From NCBI RefSeq assembly GCF_000504285.1, contig NZ_KI632511.1:1857372-1921371 (forward strand): 64,000 nt of DNA, given 5' to 3'. Numbering within the stretch: position 1 is the stretch's first letter; each line of letters opens with the position of its first letter. The position numbers were made by a program, and so were the translations under genes. The notes under the pieces are model-generated. The model was not told where the DNA came from. It saw nothing but the letters and a program-made list of their open reading frames with translations, and made no database searches. This document shows positions 8,655 to 16,564 of this stretch, piece after piece. This DNA is from Actinospica robiniae DSM 44927 (GTDB lineage: Bacteria; Actinomycetota; Actinomycetes; Streptomycetales; Catenulisporaceae).

Positions 8655-10397
8655 TCATAGGTCGATGATCACATCAGTGGTGGGCCGGCAGGAGCACGGC
8701 AACACCCGTCCGGGTTGGACCGGTTCGAGCGGGGTGGGTGCGTAGGTCACCTCGCCGGAGACCAGCCCGGTCTCGCAGGTGCGGCACACACCTGTGCGAC
8801 ATGACCAGCGGGTCGGCACGTCGCAGGCCTCGGCGAATTCGAGGAGGCTCTTCTTGCCCTCGTCGAATCGGGCGCCCAGGCCGCTGCGCGCGAACGTGAT
8901 CATGGGGCCGGTCCCGGGTGGCCCGGGCGGCTGGTGGGGGTGGTGTTCGCCTTCCCCGACGACGCCGGGGTTGATCGCGTCGAGCGCGCCGAAGGCCTCG
9001 GTGCGGATGTTGGGTGCCTGAAGTCCGCAGGTGATGAGGCTCTCGGTGACCGCCGCCATGAACCCGGCGGGCCCGCACAGGTAGGCGGTGGCTTCCGCCG
9101 GCAGGGCGAGGCCGCCGAGGGCCTGGGCATCAAGGTGGCCGTAGCGCACTTGCCCGGGGGCGGGTTCGTTCCCAGGGTTGCCTGCGCGGCTGAAGAACGT
9201 GAAGGCGCGCGCCGCCGGAAGCTTCTCGAGCAGCCGGCGAGTCTGCGGGCCGAAGCCGAGCTCGTGAGGGCCGCGGCTCGCGTGCAGCCACCACACCGGC
9301 GCCGCGCTTTCTTGAGCGGCTAACTGGTCGAGCATGGCCAGCACAGGGGTGATGCCGACCCCCGCGGAGATCAGGAGGACGGGTGGGGGATTTTCTGCCT
9401 CGACTTCCAGGGTGAATTCACCTCGGGGCGCTGCCACTTCGAGCTGGTCGCCGCGGTGCACCTGGTCATGAAGATATGTGCTGACCTGGCCGTGCGGCTC
9501 GCGTTTGACGCTGATGCGGTAAGCGGTGCGGGTGGGGCTCTGCGAGAACGAATAGCTGCGGACCGCGCTCGCGTCGGCGCCCGGCACACGGATCGTCAGA
9601 TACTGCCCGGAGCGGGCCGGCGGCAGGTCGGAGCCGTCGGGGTCGGCGAGATAGAACGAGGAGACCTCAGAGGTCTCGGGCACGACTTCGGCGACCTTCA
9701 GTGTCCTGAAACCTGACCATGCGGGTGCCACCGGGGTAGGCGGGCGCGGTTTGTCGGCAGCGTCAAGCAACTCCTGCAGTGACGTTCGCCATCCGGCACT
9801 CAGGGCGGGCACGCGGACGGCTCTGCGCAGTTGCTCGGTGTCCGGGTTCGGCAGGTAAAGCAGTGCGTCGATATCCGCGACACTCACCTCGCCCGGGCCG
9901 CGGGCGGTGCGAACCACCGAATCCCCTGGCGCGACACGACCCTCGGTGATCACCCGCATGTAGAAGCCGGGCCGGTGATGGGCCACGAGCAGTGAAGCCA
10001 TCTCGGGGTGCCCGATGCGCATGCCCGCGCGGAAGCAGGTCACGCGCGGTTGGCTGACTTCGAACTCCGCCTCGCCGATCCGGTAGCGGTCGCCGATGCA
10101 CACGTCGGTATCGGGCAGTTGGTCGACGGTGAGGTTCTCGGCCAAGGTCCCCGGACCGAGGTCCGAACGCTTGAAGTAGGAGCTCCAGTACTCGTAGGAC
10201 TCGATCTGGTAGACCATGACGGCGCGATTCGGTCCGCCGTGCCCCTCCAGGTCGCCCTGCCCGTCGCCCTCCATGCCCGTTCGCCGCACCATCCGGGGGC
10301 CCTCGACCGGGTCCTTCCACGCTCCGGTGTACACGGTGCGCCCCTGCCAGGAGTGGTCGCGGGACATCCCCACGTTGACGGAGACCACTTTGGGCAT
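8655..10397 (-). CDS. MOSC / FAD-NAD(P) reductase / 2Fe-2S ferredoxin fusion
   Basis: A 580-residue fusion. Residues about 1-165 form a MOSC domain (YiiM-like, with VTCFRAGMRIG), followed by a 3-alpha linker to about 215. Residues about 230-480 form a ferredoxin-reductase module with the flavin motif RSYSFSQSP and the nucleotide motif SAGVGITPVLAML. The C-terminus is a plant-type 2Fe-2S domain with CX4CX2C and a fourth Cys in LPCSC. This joins a molybdenum-cofactor-using site to its own electron supply, suggesting a soluble NAD(P)H-dependent reductase of N-hydroxylated or similar substrates. The start is MPKVVSV, with GGAG 9 bases upstream; a TTG three codons earlier is less likely. Confidence 0.85.
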   Translation of the reverse strand: MPKVVSVNVGMSRDHSWQGRTVYTGAWKDPVEGPRMVRRTGMEGDGQGDLEGHGGPNRAVMVYQIESYEYWSSYFKRSDLGPGTLAENLTVDQLPDTDVCIGDRYRIGEAEFEVSQPRVTCFRAGMRIGHPEMASLLVAHHRPGFYMRVITEGRVAPGDSVVRTARGPGEVSVADIDALLYLPNPDTEQLRRAVRVPALSAGWRTSLQELLDAADKPRPPTPVAPAWSGFRTLKVAEVVPETSEVSSFYLADPDGSDLPPARSGQYLTIRVPGADASAVRSYSFSQSPTRTAYRISVKREPHGQVSTYLHDQVHRGDQLEVAAPRGEFTLEVEAENPPPVLLISAGVGITPVLAMLDQLAAQESAAPVWWLHASRGPHELGFGPQTRRLLEKLPAARAFTFFSRAGNPGNEPAPGQVRYGHLDAQALGGLALPAEATAYLCGPAGFMAAVTESLITCGLQAPNIRTEAFGALDAINPGVVGEGEHHPHQPPGPPGTGPMITFARSGLGARFDEGKKSLLEFAEACDVPTRWSCRTGVCRTCETGLVSGEVTYAPTPLEPVQPGRVLPCSCRPTTDVIIDL

Positions 10398-10488
10398 CGC
10401 GATCAACTCCTTCCTGGTCGTGCGGCCGGCGGGCGCACCCGCGGTGTTCAGTGCTCCGAGGCGCAGGTGCGATGCGATCGAGTCGTCA

Positions 10489-11361
10489 TCAGCCCTCGGT
10501 GCCTACGCGCTCGACCTCGTCTGCGTCGAGCCCGCGGTCGATGCCGTGCGAGATGACCTGCTGACCCGGCTCGAGCGCCAGGGGCGCACCGTCAAGGGTG
10601 ACGGTGAGCAGGTCCGGCTCGAAGGAGACCATGTCGCGCACGGGCGCGACCTCCTGCCAGGCCTGCGGATAGGACCAGGCCGCCTTCGATGCGCCCTCGA
10701 CGTCGTAGTAACTGCACAAACCCTTGTACGGGCAGAACGTCTGGCCCTCGACCGGAGTCAGGGCGCTCTCGTCGATGTCAGCGCGCGAGACGTACCAGCG
10801 TGGAGCGAAGCCGGATTCGAATAGCGCGAGCGGCGAGCGGGTGTCCGCGACCACGCGATCGCCGGTCCTGACCACGAGGTGGCGGCTCGTACGGCGGATG
10901 TCGATCCGGTGGTACATGTCGGCCGCGTGGCCGAAGATGCGCTCGTCTTCCTCGTAGAAGGCGTCCATGCCGCGCCAGGCGAAGGCCACGCGGTCCTGCA
11001 AGACTTGGGCGTGCGCCGGCAGACCCGTGTGCTGCCAGGCGGCGCGCGGCGTGGACGCCTCACCGGCCGAGACCGTGAACCACGCGGTCTCGCCGAGATC
11101 CTGGTGCCGGGTGACCTTCTCGAGGCGCTCGAGCACTCCGTCGGCGACGTCCGAGAGCGGGAAGTAGGCCACCGGGTAGCGCGCCGGCTCGTGCAGCAGC
11201 ACCACATCCTCGCTCTCGGCGATCCACGATCCGCCGAAGCGTACTCGCATGCGCCGACGCAGCGGTTCGGCGTACAAAAGCCGCGTGGGCAACGCCTCCG
11301 GTGTCAAGAAGTGTCCTACGCCGCGCTCCGACAAAGGGCCTTGCTGCCACGCCAAACCCAT
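10489..11361 (-). CDS. Tandem DUF427 protein
   Basis: A 290-residue cytoplasmic protein made of two DUF427 domains. The first covers about residues 30-130 (RVRFGGSWIAESED, then HEPARYPVAYFP). The second covers about 145-250 and has the typical TSRHLVVRTGDRVVADT, RWYVSRADID and FCPYKGLCSYYDV segments. DUF427 proteins are small beta-rich proteins of unknown enzymology, usually near oxidoreductases. It lies 91 bases upstream of the MOSC fusion on the same strand and may be cotranscribed with it. Confidence 0.82.
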   Translation of the reverse strand: MGLAWQQGPLSERGVGHFLTPEALPTRLLYAEPLRRRMRVRFGGSWIAESEDVVLLHEPARYPVAYFPLSDVADGVLERLEKVTRHQDLGETAWFTVSAGEASTPRAAWQHTGLPAHAQVLQDRVAFAWRGMDAFYEEDERIFGHAADMYHRIDIRRTSRHLVVRTGDRVVADTRSPLALFESGFAPRWYVSRADIDESALTPVEGQTFCPYKGLCSYYDVEGASKAAWSYPQAWQEVAPVRDMVSFEPDLLTVTLDGAPLALEPGQQVISHGIDRGLDADEVERVGTEG

Positions 11362-11431
11362 GACCTGACTCCTTCTCGCGCGCGGTGCCCGAGAGAGCGG
11401 CCGCGCTTCGCATATCCGTGGACTGAATCGG

Positions 11432-12430
11432 TCACATCGCCGGGTTGGGGTTGGGCGGGCCGAGGTACGGGAAGTCCGGACGCAGGTCTGGGTGCGGCGG
11501 TACGGCGCCCGAGGTGACGGTGCCGTTGCTCAGGAACGCCATGCGTAGGGTGAATACGTCGTCGGCCAGGTGGCGGCCGTTGTCGGGATAGACCGCAGGA
11601 CGTCGACGGTCGTAGCGCAGGATGTCGGGCAGCACGGTCCGGGCCGCCGCGTCCGCCTCGGCGGGAGCGTAGCCGTGGTCTTGCAGGATCCGGGCGAACG
11701 GCTCAAGGTAGGCAGCTACGTCGTCCGCGGGGTGCCCGGCGTTGTAGGCCTCCTTGGCGTAGTCGGGGTTGATGAATGGGTTGATCGTCGGGTGTCCGGC
11801 CCGGTCGACCTGGACGTAGCCGCCGTTTCGCGGCACGCTGACCGTCGCCCACACGCCGATCTCCGGGTCTGCGCCCAGCATGCCGTCGGGCACGTCCAGG
11901 GCCATGCACACGATGTTCTTGCCGGCGAATGCGTCCTGGCCCGTCCATTTGAACCCGTGCAGTGCGCCCTCGGCGTCGGCGAAGAACGGGTCGCTGCGTA
12001 CGCCGGCGAAGATCCTGCACTCGCCGCCGGCCTGGACCGGCTGCGCCGCGTCGTCACGCCCGACCGGGGCGGCCTCGATGAGCACCGTTCCGAGTGCCTC
12101 CGGCTGTCGCGCGTCCTCGCCGGTCGCGTAGCGGACGGTCACGCTCTGGCCGCCGTCCGCGGCATCGGCGAACACGAACGTGAACGCGGCGTCGGCCAGC
12201 AGGTCCCCGTCATTGTCGATGTTGATCCGGTAGACGGCGTCGGTGCGCAGCGTCTCGGTCAGGAGGAACGGCGGCGTCGCGCTCAGGCCTGTCATATACG
12301 GGTTCGCATCGAGAATCAGCGAGGTCCGGCCCGAGGAACCCGGCGTCGGGAACACGTACAGGTCGGTGAGGTCGAGCCGGGCGTCGTCGCCCGGGAAATG
12401 GAGGTAGGCGCCGCTGTAATGATTGGACAT
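11432..12430 (-). CDS. DUF4331 family protein
   Basis: A 332-residue protein matching DUF4331, whose members begin with a short conserved SSHYSGA-like stretch (here MSNHYSGAYLHFPGDDARL) followed by DLTDLYVFP. The INIDNDGD segment resembles a calcium-type loop. No signal peptide is evident. The family role is unknown; members often occur near stress or surface genes. The start was set at MSNHYSG because GGAGAA lies just upstream and the family begins there; the open frame extends further upstream without similarity. Confidence 0.8.
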   Translation of the reverse strand: MSNHYSGAYLHFPGDDARLDLTDLYVFPTPGSSGRTSLILDANPYMTGLSATPPFLLTETLRTDAVYRINIDNDGDLLADAAFTFVFADAADGGQSVTVRYATGEDARQPEALGTVLIEAAPVGRDDAAQPVQAGGECRIFAGVRSDPFFADAEGALHGFKWTGQDAFAGKNIVCMALDVPDGMLGADPEIGVWATVSVPRNGGYVQVDRAGHPTINPFINPDYAKEAYNAGHPADDVAAYLEPFARILQDHGYAPAEADAAARTVLPDILRYDRRRPAVYPDNGRHLADDVFTLRMAFLSNGTVTSGAVPPHPDLRPDFPYLGPPNPNPAM

Positions 12431-12675
12431 GACTACTTTCTCCGGCCGATTGCTCTCCATGCTGAGATATCCATCATCGAGTAAGTCCGTGGGATCGGAA
12501 CGATGCTCGGCTGATCGGAGACGCATCCGGGCTCACGATGAGCCGGTCGGGCTAATACTCCACTTATCGTTCGTGGTCTGTCGGTACGCCGACGGGGAGG
12601 CCGCCCGGGTGGTGACGGACGGCACGAACGGGGTGTTCACCCCAGCCTGGCCTGGCATCGTGGCACGGTCAGATC

Positions 12676-13197
12676 ATGAAGAAGCCCACCCCTCGCAAGA
12701 CCGCGCTCCTCGGCAGTTGCGCCATGGCATTCGCCGGAGGAATCCTCGCGGCTGGTCCTGCGCACGCCGCTGCATTGCCGCCCCACATCACGTGTAGTTA
12801 CGGGGATGTGGCCAAGTACGACAACGATGGTCTGACTATTCATGGATTCGACTGCACCGGCGGAGAACCCGATCCGGGCTCCGCGGCGCGGGTCACGTTG
12901 ATCAGCGACGACGCCACCTTCGACTGCGAGCGCGCCCAGTTCACTCCCGGTTTCGGTGCTCTTTTCGCCAGTCATTGCACACCCGCCCAGGTTTCCATCT
13001 CTTGCCAGGACGGATACCCGGGCTTAAGAAGCCTGGTCGCGTTCGGATGCACCGGCCTACCTGCTCGGCTGGGCGGCCCGGCGAAGATCACCCTTACCTC
13101 AGGCCCCTCCACCGGCACCTACGAGTGCCGGGTCGTCGTCGCCGCAGACCCGGACAGAGGGGTCATCGCCGCCGAGGACTGCGATCGCGCCCGCTAG
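12676..13197 (+). CDS. Small secreted protein with eight cysteines
   Basis: A 173-residue protein with a clear Sec signal peptide (positive KKPTPRK start, hydrophobic core, AHA cleavage region near residue 31). The mature part holds eight cysteines spaced through its length (TCS, DCT, DCE, HCT, SCQ, GCT, ECR, DCD), consistent with four disulfides in an exported beta-rich domain. I do not recognise the family. It is divergent from the DUF4331 gene with 245 bases between; a promoter region is expected there but no element is clear. Confidence 0.65.
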   Translation: MKKPTPRKTALLGSCAMAFAGGILAAGPAHAAALPPHITCSYGDVAKYDNDGLTIHGFDCTGGEPDPGSAARVTLISDDATFDCERAQFTPGFGALFASHCTPAQVSISCQDGYPGLRSLVAFGCTGLPARLGGPAKITLTSGPSTGTYECRVVVAADPDRGVIAAEDCDRAR

Positions 13198-14118
13198 CGA
13201 CGCGTGCCTTCCTCCTGCGAGGCTTTGTGCGCGGCGTAGTTCGCCGCGGTGCGCATGAAGGCGCGGATGGCCTGGCCGGTGTGCGATTTACGCCAGATGG
13301 GGGCCCACTCGATCGGCGTGCTGGGTTCAAGGGGCACGCAGGTGACGCCGGGCCGGGGATAGTGCTGCTCGGTGTGGGCGCCGACGATGAGGGCGCCGAG
13401 TCCGGAGGCGGTCAGGGCCAGCGCCTCTTGGAAGGTCTCGAACTGCGGGCCGGGGGCGATCGGAACGCCCTGGGGGGTGCGCTCGAGCCGCCGGTCGGCG
13501 GGCCAGTCGCCCGGGCCGCGACCGGCGATGCGCAGCATGGGTATGTCCGCGAGGTCCTCGAAGCCGACGCCTTCCCGGTCGGCGAGTGGGTGCGCGGCCG
13601 GGAGCATGAGCATGCGCCGTTCGCGCACCAGCACGGGGCCCACCGCCAGATCGGGTTCCTCGACCGGCAGGCTGAGCACGAGCACGTCGAGTTCGCCGGC
13701 GCGGAGCCGGTCGAGCGCATCGACGATCTGCGCTTCACGGGTGCGCACGGCGACGTCAGGGTGCTGTTTCCGGAAGACGGCGACCACCTCGCTGAGCACC
13801 GTGCCAGCCAGACCGCTGACGAATCCGGCGCTGAGCCGGCTGGAATCGCCCCGCGCCGTGGCGGCGGCCGCGCGGTCGATTCCGGCGTTGATCATCTCGT
13901 AGCCCGGGCGCAGGTCGCCGAGCAGCTGCCGGCCGAGATCGGTGAGTCGGACCCGACGGCTGGTGCGTTCGAACAGCGGAGCGCCGATCTGCCGTTCCAG
14001 CGCTCTTACGGTCTGGCTGATCCGTCCGGTGGGTCACATGCAGACGCTCCGCAGTGCGGTCGAAGTGCAGCTCCTCGGCCAAAGTCAGGAAGGCCTCAAG
14101 CTCAAGGCGTTCGATCAC
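13194..14118 (-). pseudogene. LysR-family regulator, frameshifted in the HTH
   Basis: The effector-binding half (from MINAGIDRAAAATARG to the end at 13194) is intact and typical of LysR regulators. The helix-turn-helix begins in another frame from GTG at 14118: IERLELEAFLTLAEELHFDRTAERLHV. The two join perfectly (HVTTGRISQTVRALERQ) if one base is removed from the GGG run at 14031-14033. As written, the protein would lose its DNA-binding domain. The gene is divergent from a truncated epimerase, itself broken, which favours real decay of a former regulator-target pair over a chance read error. The stop overlaps the end of the secreted cysteine-rich gene by 4 bases. Confidence 0.75.
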
Positions 14119-14204
14119 CCCGCCCCTCCGGTCCCGATCGTTGAACCCGGCTAAACGCCGGTTCCGCCATCACGCGTTGATCATCGTATCGGCAGCCTGG
14201 ATGC

Positions 14205-14574
14205 TGGTCACAGGCACACCTCTACGGCCCGGGCACCTGGTACCGGCGCGGCGGCCTGGTCGCCGAGAACCTGGCGGCCGGAACGATGCCGGCAACCGAC
14301 GCGGTCAGTTCCTTCCTCCACGTGCAGGACGCCGCGCACGCGGCCATCAAGGCCCTGGCGTGGCCGCCCGGACCGGTGAACATCGTCGACGACGAGCCCG
14401 CACCCGGCCGCGTCTGGGATTCCCGTCTTGTGCGAAGCCCTCGGGCTCACCCCGCCCGCGCCGACCCCAGGCCGCGCCGGATGGGAACGCGGCGCGGACA
14501 ACACCTGGGCCCGCGACATCCTCGGCTGGCAGCCGCTTCACCCGTCCTGGCGCGCCGGCTTCGCCCAGCTCTGA
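14205..14574 (+). pseudogene. NAD-dependent epimerase, 3' remnant with frameshift
   Basis: Coding similarity begins at about LYGPGTWYRRGGLVAENLA and includes DAVSSFLHVQDAAHAAIKAL and PVNIVDDEPAPGR, the C-terminal half of an extended SDR/epimerase. The frame then changes at a GGG run near 14417-14419; in the next frame it continues as LCEALGLTPPAPTPGRAGW to WQPLHPSWRAGFAQL and a stop at 14574. The N-terminal Rossmann half is missing. It sits head-to-head with the broken LysR gene. Confidence 0.7.
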
Positions 14575-14592
14575 GCGGCGTCCAGGAGCGGG

Positions 14593-15510
14593 CTACTTCA
14601 GCGTTCCGGCCGTGAGGCCTGCCTGGACCTGCCGCTGGAAGGAGAGGTAGACGGCGAGCATGGGCAGCATCGCGATGGTCATCCCGGCGAACAGGGCGGG
14701 GAGGTCTCCGGCGTAGCCCTGGGCTGCGAGCAGGTTCACCAGGCCCTGGGTCAGCATCTGGTGCGCCTCGGTGTCACCGCGCTGGCGCTGCATCAGGACG
14801 ACGGGAAGGAGGTACTGATTCCACTGCCCGAGGACGTTGAAGATGCCGACCGAGATCAGCCCGGGCTTGGCCATGGGCAACATGACCTGGAAGAACGCCC
14901 GGGTGTGCGAGCAGCCGTCGACGAAAGCCGCCTCGTGGACGGCCGTGGGCAAGGTCTGGAAGAACGCGTGCAGGAAGAACACGGTGAACGGCAGGGAGAA
15001 GGAGATGTAGACCAGCGCGAGACCGGTGTACGAGTTGAGCATGTGGAAGTTGTTGACTTGGAAGAACAGGGGCACCAGGGCCAGGTAGATCGGGAACATC
15101 GCACCGGCGACGAAGCCGTAGTAGACGGTGCGGTTGCCGCGGAACTTGTAGCGGGCGAGCACGTAGGCGGCCATCGCGCCGAAGAGCATGGTGCCGGTGA
15201 CGGACATGGACATGACGATCAGCGTGTTGCCGAAGTAGCCGCCGATTCCGGTGGACCAGGCTCGGCCGAACGCGTCGAAGGACCAGTTCGTCGGCCAGGC
15301 CCAGGCGTCGGCGCCGATCTGGAGGTTTGTTTTGAACGAGCCGAGGACGACCCACAGCAGCGGAAACGCGATCATGAAGGCCCAGAGGGCGAGGAAGCCG
15401 TGGGAGAAGACGTTCAGGACCCGGCCGTCCTGGCCGAACGTCCGCAGACGCCCGTCGCCGGGCTCCTTGCGCACTCGCGTCCCGGACGGGGCCTCGGTCT
15501 TGGTGGTCAT
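14593..15510 (-). CDS. ngcG: Sugar ABC transporter permease, MalG/NgcG type
   Basis: A 305-residue inner-membrane permease of the CUT1 family. About six transmembrane helices follow a cytoplasmic N-terminus. The EAA loop that docks the ATPase is visible as EAAFVDGCSHTRAFFQVMLP with PGL further on. It lies 15 bases downstream of the partner permease, and with it forms the channel fed by the NgcE-like binding protein. There is no ATPase gene in the operon, as is usual for actinobacterial CUT1 systems that use a shared MsiK ATPase encoded elsewhere. The symbol rests on the NgcE-like neighbour; the cargo is inferred. Confidence 0.85.
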   Translation of the reverse strand: MTTKTEAPSGTRVRKEPGDGRLRTFGQDGRVLNVFSHGFLALWAFMIAFPLLWVVLGSFKTNLQIGADAWAWPTNWSFDAFGRAWSTGIGGYFGNTLIVMSMSVTGTMLFGAMAAYVLARYKFRGNRTVYYGFVAGAMFPIYLALVPLFFQVNNFHMLNSYTGLALVYISFSLPFTVFFLHAFFQTLPTAVHEAAFVDGCSHTRAFFQVMLPMAKPGLISVGIFNVLGQWNQYLLPVVLMQRQRGDTEAHQMLTQGLVNLLAAQGYAGDLPALFAGMTIAMLPMLAVYLSFQRQVQAGLTAGTLK

Positions 15511-15525
15511 GGTGGGGGTCCTTAC

Positions 15526-16470
15526 TCAGTACTCGACGCTGTCGCGTCGGGTGAAGCGGAGCATGACGAACGAGAGCACGAGGGTGATCGCGAAGATCAC
15601 CACGCCCATGGCGCAGGCATAGCCCGCCTTGCCGAAGGTCAGGAAGTTGCGCATCAGGTAGGTCGCGAGGACCTCGCTGCGGTAGTCGGGGCCGCCTCCG
15701 TAGCTTGAGCCCTGGGTCAGGTTGGCGACCAGGGCGAAGCCGTCCATCGCGGCGATCGACAGGTAGACCCAGGCGGTCTGGACGGAGTCCCACAGCAGCG
15801 GGACGGTCAGGCGCAGGAACGTCTGGCCGCGTCCGGCGCCGTCGAGCAGGGCGGCTTCGAAGATCTCCTTGGGTATCGACTGCATCGCGGCGGAGAACAG
15901 CACCATGTAGAACCCGACCCACTGCCAGATCAGGATCGCCAGGATGCACCACAGCACGGCGTTCGGATTCGCCAGCCAGCCGAGGGGGTGGGCGGCGTCG
16001 ATCAGGCCCAGTTTCACGCCGATGCCGTTGAACAGTCCCGCGGAGTCCGAACGGTACGCCTCCTGAAAGATGATGATCAGGATGGCGACCGACAGGACCT
16101 GGGGTAGGAAGAAGACGACGCGGTAGAAGGCCGCGCCACGCACGCCGCGGATCCCCGCAGCTCCGGCGCGGCCGCCCGCGTTGAGCATGAAGGCGAAGAA
16201 CAGGGCCAGGACGATGGTGATCGGTGGGAGCACGATCAGCATCAGCAGGTTGTGCCACAGCGCGGAGCGGAACACGCTGTCGCCGAACAGCTCCTTGTAG
16301 TTCTGCAGGCCCACGAACTTGGTCGGCGGCGTCAGTCCGGACCAGTTCGTCAGCGAGTAGCCGAAGGTCTCGAGGTACGGCCACAGGACGAACAGCGCGT
16401 ACAGGCCGATCGGACAGATGAGGAAGGCTGTGACGAACAGGTTCTTCCGGAGGTTTTTGCTCAGTCGCAT
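15526..16470 (-). CDS. ngcF: Sugar ABC transporter permease, MalF/NgcF type
   Basis: A 314-residue CUT1 permease with an N-terminal hydrophobic helix (LFVTAFLICPIGLYALFVL), a periplasmic-type WSGLTPPTKFVGLQNY loop and an EAA motif (FEAALLDGAGRGQTFLRLTVP). It pairs with the downstream NgcG-like permease. It starts 94 bases after the stop of the binding-protein gene, with an 11-bp stem hairpin in the gap that probably lowers permease expression relative to the binding protein. Confidence 0.85.
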   Translation of the reverse strand: MRLSKNLRKNLFVTAFLICPIGLYALFVLWPYLETFGYSLTNWSGLTPPTKFVGLQNYKELFGDSVFRSALWHNLLMLIVLPPITIVLALFFAFMLNAGGRAGAAGIRGVRGAAFYRVVFFLPQVLSVAILIIIFQEAYRSDSAGLFNGIGVKLGLIDAAHPLGWLANPNAVLWCILAILIWQWVGFYMVLFSAAMQSIPKEIFEAALLDGAGRGQTFLRLTVPLLWDSVQTAWVYLSIAAMDGFALVANLTQGSSYGGGPDYRSEVLATYLMRNFLTFGKAGYACAMGVVIFAITLVLSFVMLRFTRRDSVEY

Positions 16471-16514
16471 GGACGGGCGCTCCTGATCGGACGCTTGGGG
16501 CAGATGGGCCGGTC

Positions 16515-16554
16515 GGCCGGGGACGGGTCCGCGCGGAGCGCGTCGTCCCCGGCC
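16515..16554 (-). terminator. Intercistronic hairpin between binding protein and permease genes
   Basis: Arms GGCCGGGGACG (16515-16525) and CGTCCCCGGCC (16544-16554) pair perfectly with an 18-base loop. There is no T tract. It lies between the stop of the solute-binding protein gene and the start of the first permease. In ABC operons such structures commonly give partial termination or 3' stabilisation of the binding-protein transcript; that role is inferred. Confidence 0.55.
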
Positions 16555-16564
16555 GTGGCGTGGT

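Noticed and set aside
14774-16384. 536-codon minus-strand open frame across both permease genes
   Set aside because: Arg/Pro-rich shadow frame without family similarity; the two permeases in the other frame are clearly the genes.
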